A stretch of DNA of 64,000 nucleotides from Polaribacter sp. Z022 (GCF_023555495.1 NZ_JALCZO010000001.1:496001-560000); one strand, 5' to 3'. Numbered from the stretch's first letter, positions 44,835 through 54,653 are shown. The notes: a model not told the origin generated them from the letters alone. A program made the numbers and translations.

Positions 44835-45419
44835 ATGAAACCAACAAGATTTGAAACTGCCATTGCATTAATAGATAAGAAAAACGCAGAAGACATAAAT
44901 ACTTATCAAGTTGCTGATATCGAATATCCTAAAGAGTTGTTATATTCTCAAAGGATGACAAGAAAATTATTGCAGTTTGATCCTAATGCATCAAAAGCAT
45001 TGCAAATTTCTGCAAGAGCACAACACATTTGTCGTTGGAAAATTGCAAGAAAAGAATATCCAATGGATAGAGTTGGGTATTTAAAATGGCGTGAAACTCT
45101 AAAAAAAATGCACGCAGAACTTACTGGTGAAATTTTGCAACAAGTTGGTTTTGATGATCAGTTTGTAGATAGAGTACAAAAAATTATTCTTAAAAAACTT
45201 TTAAAGAAAAACGAAGAAGCTCAAGCTTTAGAAGATACCACTTGTTTGGTTTTTTTAGATTATTATTTCGAGGAGTTTGCTGCTAAACATACAGATGAAA
45301 AAGTAATTGATATACTAAAAAAGACTTGGGTAAAAATGTCTGACAAAGGGCATGAAGCTGCTTTAAAAATACCTTTTTCTGATAAAAGTTTAGCACTAGT
45401 AAAACAAGCTATTTCGTAA
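44835..45419 (+). CDS. DUF4202 family protein
   Basis: A 194-residue soluble, helical protein with the DUF4202 features: RFETAIALIDKKNAEDINTYQ, the strongly conserved ARAQHICRWKIARKEYPMDRVGYLKWR core with His, Cys and Arg, and LEDTTCLVFLDYYFEEF. Conserved His/Glu/Asp residues hint at an HD-like metal or nucleotide site, but no function is established to my knowledge. Its position 8 bp after nirD suggests a role in nitrite or sirohaem-enzyme metabolism. Confidence 0.85.
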   Translation: MKPTRFETAIALIDKKNAEDINTYQVADIEYPKELLYSQRMTRKLLQFDPNASKALQISARAQHICRWKIARKEYPMDRVGYLKWRETLKKMHAELTGEILQQVGFDDQFVDRVQKIILKKLLKKNEEAQALEDTTCLVFLDYYFEEFAAKHTDEKVIDILKKTWVKMSDKGHEAALKIPFSDKSLALVKQAIS

Positions 45420-45435
45420 TAAAGAGTATAATTCT

Positions 45436-47247
45436 ATGACTAAAAACGGCAATTCATTAGACCAAAGAACGTTTGATAAATTAAGTCGTTTGTATGTAAT
45501 TGCGCTAAGTACAATAGCGCTTTCTGTTATTATTAGCCAAATTTTAGTACGCAATCATTTAAAAACTCAACAAAGTGATTCTACTGTAATTAATATTGCT
45601 GGTAGACAACGAATGTTAAGTCAGAAATTAACAAAAGACATAGTTTCTTTATCTGTTTATTCTGATAAAAAAAATAGAGAGCTACTTAAAAATAAAATTT
45701 CAGAAACCCTTACTTTATGGGAGTTATCTCATAATTCACTTCAAAAAGGAAACAAGAAATTAGGCTTACCAGAACATAATAGCGATAAAATTAAATCAAA
45801 ATTTAATGAAATAAACCCAGTTTTTGAAACCATTAAAAATGCTTCAACATCAATTGTAAAAAAATTAGATGAGCATTTAGAAATATCAATAGAAGACTTA
45901 GCAATAAATATTAAAAATGTAACAGATAATGAAAGTTCTTTTTTGGTGCTTATGGATGGAATTGTAAATCAATATGATTTAGAGGCAAATAAAAAAGTGT
46001 CTTGGTTAAGTAAGTTAGAATTCTTGTTAATGGGCTTTACTTTATTAATTCTTTTAGGAGAATTATTATTCATTTTTTTACCAGCTGCAAAATCTGTAAA
46101 AGCAACACTTTCAGAATTGTTGTTTGCAGAAAAAAAGGCTAAAAAAATGGCTTTTGATGCAGATGAGTTAAGCATTGCCAAAGAAAAATCCATGAAAGAA
46201 TTAAAAGCATTAAGTCATGCTATGGATGAAACTTTGTTATTTGCTAGAATTTCTCCAAAAGGAAACTTAATTCATATGGGTAACAAGTTTTCGCGCTTGT
46301 TTAAATTATCAAAATTTACAAAAGAAGAGTTGTTTTGGAATGTTTTGTCTACTAATGAAAATGAACAAACAGCTTTAGAACTTTTAATAGAAAAATTTAA
46401 AAAAACGGGTTGGCAAGGAGAAGTAAAAGCAACTACTAAAGAAGATGTTGACATTTGGTTAGAAATGTCTATTATTCCTTTTAGACCCACAGAAGATAAA
46501 TTAGAATTACTTATTATAGCTTCAGAAATTACTGACAGAAAAGCCGCTCAATTAGAAATAGAAAGGTTGACAAAAGAGAGTTTTGAAGAAAAAATGAGTC
46601 AACAAAAAATTATTTCTAGCAAAATTATAGAGAACCAAGAAAAAGAACAAAACAGAATTGCCAAAGATGTGCATGATGGAATTGGGCAAATGTTAACAGG
46701 TTTAAAATATAATTTAGAAAGCATTAATGTTGATGATATTGAAAAAACAACTTCAAAAATTGAGCATTTAAAAGAATTAACAACTAATATTATAAAAGGT
46801 GTTAGAACTGCCACATTTAATTTAACACCACCAGAATTATCAGATCATGGTATTGTGCCTGCAATTACCAAATTAACTCAAGAACTAGGAAGGTTAACAG
46901 GCAAAGAAATAGTATTATATAACAAAACTAATTTTAATCAAAGATTAGATTCTTTAGTAGAAATTAATATTTATAGAATTACTCAAGAAGCAATTAATAA
47001 TGCCATAAAATATGCAGATTCTTCAAATATTTTAGTGTCACTTTCTCATAGTAAAAATATTTTAAGCATTGTTATAGATGATGATGGTAAAGGTTTTGAG
47101 CCAGCAAAAGTTAAGAAGGTAAAAAACGGAGATGGAGGTATGGGTATGACTTTTATGCGAGAGCGAATTACCTATATTGAAGGGCGAATGTTTTTAAATT
47201 CTGAAATAGGTAAAGGAACAAGAGTTACATTAAATATACCTATTTAA
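45436..47247 (+). CDS. nitrate/nitrite-sensor-type histidine kinase
   Basis: A 603-residue kinase. It has TM1 at about 19-38, a periplasmic four-helix domain of the PilJ/NarX N-terminal type with the P-box-like motif AGRQRMLSQ at residues 55-63 (nitrate-binding region in NarX), and TM2 at about 196-216. A PAS domain lies at about 255-370, followed by HisKA_3 with the acceptor His in AKDVHDGIGQML and a GHKL ATPase (TQEAINNAIKYADSS, DDDGKGFEP). It lies in the nirBD operon, 16 bp after DUF4202, with a NarL-type regulator behind it. Sensing nitrate or nitrite is a strong inference. Confidence 0.9.
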   Translation: MTKNGNSLDQRTFDKLSRLYVIALSTIALSVIISQILVRNHLKTQQSDSTVINIAGRQRMLSQKLTKDIVSLSVYSDKKNRELLKNKISETLTLWELSHNSLQKGNKKLGLPEHNSDKIKSKFNEINPVFETIKNASTSIVKKLDEHLEISIEDLAINIKNVTDNESSFLVLMDGIVNQYDLEANKKVSWLSKLEFLLMGFTLLILLGELLFIFLPAAKSVKATLSELLFAEKKAKKMAFDADELSIAKEKSMKELKALSHAMDETLLFARISPKGNLIHMGNKFSRLFKLSKFTKEELFWNVLSTNENEQTALELLIEKFKKTGWQGEVKATTKEDVDIWLEMSIIPFRPTEDKLELLIIASEITDRKAAQLEIERLTKESFEEKMSQQKIISSKIIENQEKEQNRIAKDVHDGIGQMLTGLKYNLESINVDDIEKTTSKIEHLKELTTNIIKGVRTATFNLTPPELSDHGIVPAITKLTQELGRLTGKEIVLYNKTNFNQRLDSLVEINIYRITQEAINNAIKYADSSNILVSLSHSKNILSIVIDDDGKGFEPAKVKKVKNGDGGMGMTFMRERITYIEGRMFLNSEIGKGTRVTLNIPI

Positions 47248-47274
47248 AAATACGTAGTTTTTACTTAAAAACCT

Positions 47275-47282
47275 TATTTTTG
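47275..47282 (+). promoter_or_regulatory. candidate -7 element of the regulator gene
   Basis: TATTTTTG matches TAnnTTTG 22 bp before the regulator ATG. A TACGTA hexamer lies upstream at 47251-47256. It suggests that the response regulator can be expressed separately from the nir operon. Confidence 0.45.
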
Positions 47283-47304
47283 TAAGTATAAATTAGTTAC
47301 AATT

Positions 47305-47964
47305 ATGATAAATGTAGTTTTAGCAGATGATCATGTTTTAGTTAGAGATGGTATCAAAGCGCTTTTAGAAGATCAAACAGGTATAGTGGTTATAGATGAG
47401 GCTTCTAATGGTAAAGAAGCTTTAGAGGTAGTGTCTAAAAACAAACCACATGTGTTAATTATAGATATTCGTATGCCAGAAATGAATGGAATAGAGGCTG
47501 TAGCTGAAATTAAAAAACATTATAAAGATGTAAAAACGTTAATGCTTTCTATGCACGATTCTGAAGAGTATGTTGTTAAATCTATTCAAGCAGGTGCAGA
47601 TGGTTATCTTTTAAAAGGAGCAAGTAAAGAAGAATTTATTAAGGCAGTTAATAAGGTTGCATCTGGAGGTAAATATTTTACAGGAGATGTTTCTTCAATT
47701 ATCATGAACAATTTTGTGAATGGTACTGCTACCAAAGTTGAAGAACCTAAACCTGTTGCAAAAGAATTACCTTTTAAATTAACTAAAAGAGAAAAGCAAA
47801 TACTTAGTTTGGTTTTAGAACTAAAAAACAACAAAGTTATTGCAGAAGAACTTCAAATTAGTAAAAGAACTGCAGAGGTGCATCGTTTTAATTTAATGAA
47901 AAAATTAGAGGCTAAAAATCTTCAAGAGCTTACTAATAAAGCTAAAGATTATCAATTAATATAA
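47305..47964 (+). CDS. NarL/FixJ-type response regulator
   Basis: A 219-residue regulator. The receiver domain (1-120) has VVLADDHVLVRDGI, the phospho-acceptor Asp in VLIIDIRMPEMNG and the Lys in YLLKGASKEE. The LuxR-type helix-turn-helix (about 155-215) is LTKREKQILSLVLELKNNKVIAEELQISKRTAEVHRFNLMKKL. It is the partner of the kinase ending 57 bp upstream and sits between nirB and narK, the two genes sharing the palindromic operator. It is the first candidate to bind that operator. Confidence 0.93.
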   Translation: MINVVLADDHVLVRDGIKALLEDQTGIVVIDEASNGKEALEVVSKNKPHVLIIDIRMPEMNGIEAVAEIKKHYKDVKTLMLSMHDSEEYVVKSIQAGADGYLLKGASKEEFIKAVNKVASGGKYFTGDVSSIIMNNFVNGTATKVEEPKPVAKELPFKLTKREKQILSLVLELKNNKVIAEELQISKRTAEVHRFNLMKKLEAKNLQELTNKAKDYQLI

Positions 47965-48093
47965 GGTTTATAGTATTTTTAGTTTTCAATAAAAGTAATA
48001 TTTAAAATTATTTTTATGAATTCTTTAAAATAGTTATTACGTAATTGTTAATCTAGTAATAATTTAAATATACGTATTTTTTAACTATAAAAT

Positions 48094-48115
48094 TAAGTAT
48101 TTATACTTAGTTTTG
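48094..48115 (+). promoter_or_regulatory. narK operator/promoter
   Basis: TAAGTATTTATACTTA (48094-48109) is the nirB operator with the two central bases inverted (its exact reverse complement). It is fused in the same way to -7 TAGTTTTG (48108-48115). The transcript start is predicted near 48122. TACGTA hexamers lie at 48071-48076 and 48038-48043. Confidence 0.75.
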
Positions 48116-48134
48116 TGATTCAATAATATGTATT

Positions 48135-49565
48135 ATGGCAACTTTAACACAAGAAAAAGCTACTAAATTAAGCTTATTAGATTTTAAAAACATTTCAACA
48201 CGTACATTTTGGATTACGTCAATTTCATTTTTCCTATGTTTCTTTTCATGGTTTGGAATTGTTCCTTTTATGCCAGATGTGGTAAAAGATTTAGGTTTAA
48301 CACCAGATCAAAAATGGAATTCAATAATTTTAGCGGTTTCAGGAACCGTTTTTGCACGTTTACTCATAGGTAAATTATGTGATAAATACGGACCAAGATT
48401 ATGTTATACTTGGTTGTTAATGTTGGGTGCAATTCCTGTTATTTTGTGTGGATTGGTTCAAACACCAACTCAATTTTTAGTATGTAGATTATTTATTGGT
48501 TTTATTGGAGCTTCATTTGTTATTACACAAGTACATACTTCGTTAATGTTTGCGCCAAATATTGTAGGAACTGCAAATGCAACTTCTGCAGGTTGGGGTA
48601 ATTTAGGTGGAGGAGCCAATAGATTAGGAATGCCTTTAATTGCAGGAGCAGTTGTTGCTTTTGGTGTTGCAGATGGTGAAGCTTGGAGATACTCTATGGT
48701 AATTGCAGGTATTGTGTGTTTTTTAATGGGAATTGTATATTTCTTCTTTACAAAAGATACACCAAAAGGAAATTTTAAAGATTTAAAAGCATCTGGAGAA
48801 ATGATTGCTACTAAAAAAGACCAAATTGGCTTTTTAGAAGTATTAAAAGACTATAGAGTTTGGATTCTTTTTGTTGTTTATGCTGCAAGTTTTGGAATAG
48901 AATTAACAGTTTATGGAACAATGGATGATTATCTTCAAAACACATTTCAATTAGAAAGAGTTACAGCTGGTAATATTGTTTTGTCATTTGCTTTAATGAA
49001 TATTTTTGCAAGAACTTTAGGAGGTTTTTTTGGAGATAAATTTGGAAAATTAAAAGGATTAAGAGGGCGTGTTTTATTTTTATCTTTTATTTTATCTATA
49101 CAAGGTATCATGTTAATTTCTTTTTCTGGAGCAACAAGTTTAATTGTTGGTATTGTACTTTTAATCTTATTTAGTTTAAGTGTTCAAATGGCAGAAGGAG
49201 CAACTTTTTCGGTAGTTCCTTTTATTAATAAAAAAGCAATTGGTTCAGTTTCAGGAATTGTAGGAGCAGGTGGTAATGTTGGTGCGTTTTTAGCAGCAAT
49301 GTTGTTAAAATCTAAATCTGCAGTAGCAGAAAAAGCTGCAATTGTAGCAAATGAAGGTTTAGGAGATGAGGTAATTAAAACAGCGCAATCTGTTGCATCT
49401 TCTAGTGCAGTTTCTAGTGGATATTTATTAATAGGTTTTGTTGTTGTAGTTACAGCTTTAGTTTCTTTAACTATTAAATTTTCAGCAGAAGAAGAAAATG
49501 AAGAAGCTCCTAAAGGTGTAAATAATTTAAAACCTGAGTTAATTCCTGTTACAGTAAAAAGCTAA
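48135..49565 (+). CDS. narK: nitrate/nitrite transporter, NarK/NNP family
   Basis: A 476-residue MFS transporter with 12 predicted membrane helices. Both nitrate signatures are present: NATSAGWGNLGGGANRLGMP in helix 5 and SGIVGAGGNVGAFLA in helix 11, as well as the MFS loop motif GKLCDKYGPRL. Substrate is nitrate and/or nitrite; uptake for assimilation fits the following reductase genes. It has its own operator/promoter. Confidence 0.95.
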   Translation: MATLTQEKATKLSLLDFKNISTRTFWITSISFFLCFFSWFGIVPFMPDVVKDLGLTPDQKWNSIILAVSGTVFARLLIGKLCDKYGPRLCYTWLLMLGAIPVILCGLVQTPTQFLVCRLFIGFIGASFVITQVHTSLMFAPNIVGTANATSAGWGNLGGGANRLGMPLIAGAVVAFGVADGEAWRYSMVIAGIVCFLMGIVYFFFTKDTPKGNFKDLKASGEMIATKKDQIGFLEVLKDYRVWILFVVYAASFGIELTVYGTMDDYLQNTFQLERVTAGNIVLSFALMNIFARTLGGFFGDKFGKLKGLRGRVLFLSFILSIQGIMLISFSGATSLIVGIVLLILFSLSVQMAEGATFSVVPFINKKAIGSVSGIVGAGGNVGAFLAAMLLKSKSAVAEKAAIVANEGLGDEVIKTAQSVASSSAVSSGYLLIGFVVVVTALVSLTIKFSAEEENEEAPKGVNNLKPELIPVTVKS

Positions 49566-49691
49566 TTATTTGGTAGTATTTTTATTGATATAAAAATTCA
49601 AAGTATTGTTTTTTAGGGTATTCAGAATAATAAAACCAATGTTTGGTTAGTAAAATTTTAATGTCGTATTTAGTGTAAAATGTAAGTCTAT

Positions 49692-52600
49692 ATGATAAAA
49701 AATGAAGTAAAAACAACATGTTCATATTGTGGAGTAGGTTGTGGAATTATCGTAAAAAAAGACATTAACAATAAAGTTTTTGTTGAAGGAGATAAAGATC
49801 ATCCTGTAAATAAAGGACTTTTATGTTCTAAAGGGATGAATTTGCATTATGTTGCCAATGATACTTCAGATAGAATTTTATATCCAGAAATGCGCTGGAG
49901 TCGTTCACATCCTAGAGAACGTGTTTCTTGGGATACTGCTTTAGATAGAGCAGCCAACGTTTTTAAATCAATTATAAAAAAACATGGTCCAGATTCAGTT
50001 GCATTTTATGTTTCAGGACAAAGTTTAACAGAAGAATACTACATAGCTAATAAACTTACAAAAGGGTTTATAGGAACCAATAATATAGATACCAATTCTA
50101 GATTATGTATGAGTTCTGCAGTAGTTGGATATAAGAAAACTTTTGGAGAAGATAGTGTGCCAATTTCTTACGAAGATATAGATTTAGCAGATTGCTTTTT
50201 AATAACAGGTGCAAATCCTGCTTGGTGTCATCCAATATTATTTAGAAGAATAGAAAAACGAAAAGAAGAAAATCCTAATGTAAAAATTATTGTAATTGAT
50301 CCTCGTAAAACAGATTCTGCAAATTTTGCAGATTTACATTTACAATTAAAACCAGGTACAGATGTAGTTTTGTACAATGCAATTGGTAGACGTTTGTATA
50401 AAAAAGGTTTAATTGATGAAGATTTTATAAAAAAACACACGCAAGGTTTTGATGCTTATAAAGAAATAATCTTTGAAACAACTTTAAAGAAAGCATCTAA
50501 AATTTGTGGTGTACTAGAAAATGATATCGAAAAAGCTGCAGAAATGATTGGTCTTTCTAAAGGATTTATCAGTATGTGGGCAATGGGTTTAAATCAAAGT
50601 GTTGTGGGTACAGATAAAAATGTATCACTTTTAAATTTATCGTTAATTACGGGTCATGTTGGTAAACCAGGTTCTGGGCCATTTTCTTTAACAGGTCAGC
50701 CTAATGCAATGGGTGGTAGAGAAGTTGGTGGAATGGCTAATTTATTAGCAGTTCATAAAGATTTAAATAACGAAGAACATAGAAGAGAAGTTGCACAATT
50801 TTGGGGAGTAGATAAAATATCTCCAAATCCAGGTTTAACAGCAACAGAATTGTTTGATGGGTTAGAAAGTGGAAAAGTAAAAGCAGTTTGGATTGCAAGT
50901 ACAAACCCTTTGGTTAGTATGCCAAATTCTCATCAAATAGAAAAAGCTATGGCAAAATCTAAGTTTGTTGTAGTGCAAGAAATATCTCACAAAGCAGATA
51001 CTCTAGAGTATGCAGATTTGGTTTTACCTGCAGCTGCTTGGTTAGAGAAAGAAGGAACTATGACCAATTCTGAAAGAAGAATATCATATTTACCAAAAGA
51101 AATAGAAGCGCCAGGAGAAGCAAGACCAGATGTAGAAATATTTTGTGATTTTGCACAAAGAATGGGCTTTAGAGGATTTGATTTTAATGGAGCAGAAGAA
51201 ATTTATGATGAATATGCTTCAATGACAAAAGGCACAAATATTGATGTTTCTTTCTTAAATTATGAGCGTTTAAAAAACGAAGGTACTTTTCAATGGCCAG
51301 TAAATGAATTAAGAAGTAAAGGAACTCCGCGTTTATTTCAAGATAAAAAATTCTATACACCATCTCAAAAAGCAATTTTTAATGCGCCTTCAACAATAGA
51401 AAATACATCCGTAAAAACAAATGATGATTTTCCGTTAATTTTAACTACAGGACGTATTAGAGATCAATGGCATACAATGACAAAAACAGGAAAAGTGTCG
51501 CGTTTAAAAACCCATTATCCTAAACCTGTGTTAGAAATAAACCCTGTAGATGCTTATTTAAAAAACATTAAAGATGGAGATATTACAGAAATAAAAAGCA
51601 GAAATGGTGTTATTAGAGTGCGTGCAAAAGTTACAGATGCAATTAAAGAAGGGGTTGTTTTCTTACCAATGCATTGGGGTAAAGTTTTAAAAAGTAATTT
51701 AAACAGAGCTAATAATTTAACAAATACACATATAGATCCTGTTTCTAAAGAACCCGATTTTAAGTTTACAGCGGTTTCTGTTGCTAAATACAAAAAACCT
51801 AAAGAAAAAATTATAATTGCAGGTGCAGGTGCAGCAGCATTTCGTTTTTTGCAGAATTATAGAGATTACAATCAAGTAGATGAAATTCATGTTTTTTCTA
51901 AAGAAACAAACTTATTTTACAACAGAGTTTTATTACCAGAATACATTACAGAAGAGCTTTCTTGGGAACAATTATTAAAAATTAAAAATGCTGAATTAAG
52001 TAATTTAAATATTAATATTCATCCAGAAACTATTATAGATAAAATAGATAAAGACACCAAAACAGTTACAGACTCTAAGGGAAAAACACATACGTTTGAT
52101 AAGTTAATTTTAGCTACAGGAAGTAGACCTTTTATACCTAAAGATGTTCAAATAGATTTACCTGGTCGTTTTACTATGCGTAATAAAATAGATGCAGATA
52201 GTTTTAAAACGTATTTAGATAATACAGGTTTACCTCCAGAAGAACAACATGTAGTAATTGTAGGTGGTGGTTTGTTAGGTTTAGAGTTGGCTGCAGCAAT
52301 GAAGCACAAAAATGTAAAAATTACAATTGTGCAAAGAGCATCTAGATTAATGGAACGTCAATTAGATAAAATTTCTAGTAAATTATTATCTAAAGATGTA
52401 CAAGAAAGAGGTATTCAAATTTATTTTGATAACGAGGTTAGTACTGTTTTTGATGATGAAGATACAGGCGAACTTACCATCAATTTAAAATCTGGAAAAT
52501 ACATAAATGCAAATGCAATTGTATATGCAATTGGTACAAGACCAAATATAGAAATTGCAAAAAATAACGGAATTAATTGTGGAAGAGGTGTAAGAGTAAA

Positions 52601-53213
52601 TCAACATTTACAATCTTCTCATCCAGATATTTTTGCTATTGGTGAAATTGCAGAATTTGAAAACAAGTTATTTGGTATTACATCTGCAGCAGAAGAACAA
52701 GCAGGTATTTTAGCCAACTTTATTGCTGGAGATATAAGTGAAGCTTATAAAGGTTCTGTGTTAATGAATATTTTAAAATTTAACGATTTAAACTTGTGTA
52801 GCATTGGAGAAATTTCGGTTCCAGAAAACGATCCTAGTTACGAAGAGGTAATCTTTACAGATATTTCTAAAGGATATTATAAGAAATGTATAGTTAAAGA
52901 TGATTTGTTAATTGGAGCAGTTTTAGTTGGTGATAAAAATGAGTTTGCAGAATTTAAAACCTTAATTGAGAGTAAGATAGAAATGTCTGATAAACGTGAT
53001 ACTTTGTTAAGAGGCTCTTCAAATGATACACCAATGTTAGGAGAATTAGTTTGTTCTTGTAGTCAAGTTGGTTCTGGAAATATAGAAGAGGCTATAGCTT
53101 CTGGATGTACAAATTTTACAGAATTATGTAACAAAACAGGTGCAGGTTTAGGGTGTGGAAGTTGTAAAACTGAAGTAAGAGAAATATTGAACAATTCAAA
53201 AGTAGGAGTATGA
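49692..53213 (+). CDS. nasC: assimilatory nitrate reductase fused to FAD/NAD(P)H oxidoreductase and BFD domain
   Basis: A 1173-residue fusion. Residues 1-690 are a Mo-bis-MGD nitrate reductase: 4Fe-4S ligands C10, C13, C17 and C45, putative Mo ligand C139 (NSRLCMSS), and a C-terminal molybdopterin-binding region TTGRIRDQWHTMTKTG. Residues of about 705-1090 are a pyridine nucleotide-disulfide-type flavoprotein (IIIAGAGAAAFRFL, IVGGGLLGLELAAAM), like the front part of NirB. Residues of about 1110-1165 are a BFD-like [2Fe-2S] module (CSCSQVGSGN...CGSCKTEV). The flavin part would feed electrons from NAD(P)H directly. No Tat signal, so it is cytoplasmic. It overlaps the next gene by 4 bp. Confidence 0.93.
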   Translation: MIKNEVKTTCSYCGVGCGIIVKKDINNKVFVEGDKDHPVNKGLLCSKGMNLHYVANDTSDRILYPEMRWSRSHPRERVSWDTALDRAANVFKSIIKKHGPDSVAFYVSGQSLTEEYYIANKLTKGFIGTNNIDTNSRLCMSSAVVGYKKTFGEDSVPISYEDIDLADCFLITGANPAWCHPILFRRIEKRKEENPNVKIIVIDPRKTDSANFADLHLQLKPGTDVVLYNAIGRRLYKKGLIDEDFIKKHTQGFDAYKEIIFETTLKKASKICGVLENDIEKAAEMIGLSKGFISMWAMGLNQSVVGTDKNVSLLNLSLITGHVGKPGSGPFSLTGQPNAMGGREVGGMANLLAVHKDLNNEEHRREVAQFWGVDKISPNPGLTATELFDGLESGKVKAVWIASTNPLVSMPNSHQIEKAMAKSKFVVVQEISHKADTLEYADLVLPAAAWLEKEGTMTNSERRISYLPKEIEAPGEARPDVEIFCDFAQRMGFRGFDFNGAEEIYDEYASMTKGTNIDVSFLNYERLKNEGTFQWPVNELRSKGTPRLFQDKKFYTPSQKAIFNAPSTIENTSVKTNDDFPLILTTGRIRDQWHTMTKTGKVSRLKTHYPKPVLEINPVDAYLKNIKDGDITEIKSRNGVIRVRAKVTDAIKEGVVFLPMHWGKVLKSNLNRANNLTNTHIDPVSKEPDFKFTAVSVAKYKKPKEKIIIAGAGAAAFRFLQNYRDYNQVDEIHVFSKETNLFYNRVLLPEYITEELSWEQLLKIKNAELSNLNINIHPETIIDKIDKDTKTVTDSKGKTHTFDKLILATGSRPFIPKDVQIDLPGRFTMRNKIDADSFKTYLDNTGLPPEEQHVVIVGGGLLGLELAAAMKHKNVKITIVQRASRLMERQLDKISSKLLSKDVQERGIQIYFDNEVSTVFDDEDTGELTINLKSGKYINANAIVYAIGTRPNIEIAKNNGINCGRGVRVNQHLQSSHPDIFAIGEIAEFENKLFGITSAAEEQAGILANFIAGDISEAYKGSVLMNILKFNDLNLCSIGEISVPENDPSYEEVIFTDISKGYYKKCIVKDDLLIGAVLVGDKNEFAEFKTLIESKIEMSDKRDTLLRGSSNDTPMLGELVCSCSQVGSGNIEEAIASGCTNFTELCNKTGAGLGCGSCKTEVREILNNSKVGV

Positions 53214-54643
53214 GCAATCAGTTAAATAGATTAATTGTAAAAGGTGGAGTTCTATCTCCTGGAGAATTAAATTACATTTGCGAATCTGTAGAAAGTTTAG
53301 GTTTAAAAACCATTTCTTTTGGAGCAAGACAAGATATTTTATTACCAAAAGATATTACTTCAGAAGATTTAACTCAATTTGAAAAATTAAAAATTGTTGA
53401 AGCAGGTGAGGTTGGTGTAGAAAACATAGTATCTTCTTATGTATGTGCAGATATTTTTCCAAGTACTTCTTGGTTAACAGGTGATAGATACTTGTATCTT
53501 TTAGAGCAATTTGGTGCAAAATCTAAATTAAAAATCAATTTAACAGATCCAAAACAACGTTTAGTTCCTTTGTTTACAGGAAACATAAACTTTATAGCAT
53601 CAGACCATGAAGATTATTGGTATTTATATGTTAGATTACCTGGATGGAGAAAAACAAAAATGTATCCTGCATTAATTTATAGTTGGGATTTGCACAAAAT
53701 AGAAACAGCTATAGAAGACATTCTACAAGAAGAACCAGAAACTATAGAAATGATTTTTGATTTGGTAAGTGATGCTGTAGATACCAATAATAGAACAGTA
53801 GATAAACCTTTAGAAGTTCCTTTTTATCCTTTCCCTTATTTTGAAGGGATGAACAAAATAGGAATGGATAAATATTGGTTGGGTTTGTATTGGAGAAACA
53901 ATAAATATGATATTTCTTTCTTAAAAGAAATGTGTAAATTATGTTCAGAAAATAAAATTGGAAAAGTATCAATTACTCCTTGGAAATCATTTATAGTAAA
54001 AGGAATTCCTAAAGAATCTAAATTGGTTTGGGAAAAGTTTTTAGGTAAAAGAGGTATTAATGTTCGTCATTCTATGTTAGAACTAAATTGGCATTTACCT
54101 GTAAATAATCAAGATGCGTTAAACTTAAAAAAATATTTAGTTTCTAATTTCGATCAAAATGATATTAGTACTTATGGATTAACTTTTGGAATTACAGATT
54201 ACAGTAAAGTTGCTTATTATTTTACTTCTGTTGTAGTCGAAAAAAATAAACAACCAGAAATGATTGGTAATTTTCAAACAAGAGATACGTATAACTTATT
54301 GTATGCCAAAAATTTTGACCCAAATACAAGAGAATACATTATGCATGTGCAAGATGTAGATAAAGTTGAATTACCTGGTTTGTTAATGGAATTAAGTCAG
54401 TTGTATTTTGATCAATTAGGAAGTGAAACTAAAGAGGAAAAACAAATTGAAACTAAAAAAGAACTCACTGAGTTAGAAGTTTATCAATGTAAAGATTGTT
54501 TAACTGTTTATGATGAATCTTTTGGAGATATTACCCAAAATATTGCACCAAAAACTGTATTTAATGAACTTCCAGAGAATTATGAATGTTCGCTTTGTGA
54601 GGCTCCAAAAACAAGTTTTGAAAAGGTGGTTTTGGTAAAATAA
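53210..54643 (+). CDS. sirohaem-reductase-like protein fused to rubredoxin
   Basis: A 477-residue protein. The first 410 residues follow the nitrite/sulfite reductase half-domain plan (RLIVKGGVLSPGELN...FGARQDILLP; a second weaker repeat after residue 300), but the C-x5-C...C-x3-C ligands for the 4Fe-4S-sirohaem centre seen in NirB are absent. The last 53 residues are a canonical rubredoxin with C427, C430, C460 and C463. It starts inside the nitrate reductase stop (4-bp overlap), so the two are co-translated. Electron transfer or assembly for nitrate reductase is the likely role; catalysis of nitrite reduction is unlikely. Confidence 0.88.
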   Translation: MSNQLNRLIVKGGVLSPGELNYICESVESLGLKTISFGARQDILLPKDITSEDLTQFEKLKIVEAGEVGVENIVSSYVCADIFPSTSWLTGDRYLYLLEQFGAKSKLKINLTDPKQRLVPLFTGNINFIASDHEDYWYLYVRLPGWRKTKMYPALIYSWDLHKIETAIEDILQEEPETIEMIFDLVSDAVDTNNRTVDKPLEVPFYPFPYFEGMNKIGMDKYWLGLYWRNNKYDISFLKEMCKLCSENKIGKVSITPWKSFIVKGIPKESKLVWEKFLGKRGINVRHSMLELNWHLPVNNQDALNLKKYLVSNFDQNDISTYGLTFGITDYSKVAYYFTSVVVEKNKQPEMIGNFQTRDTYNLLYAKNFDPNTREYIMHVQDVDKVELPGLLMELSQLYFDQLGSETKEEKQIETKKELTELEVYQCKDCLTVYDESFGDITQNIAPKTVFNELPENYECSLCEAPKTSFEKVVLVK

Positions 54644-54653
54644 ACTTAAAAGT

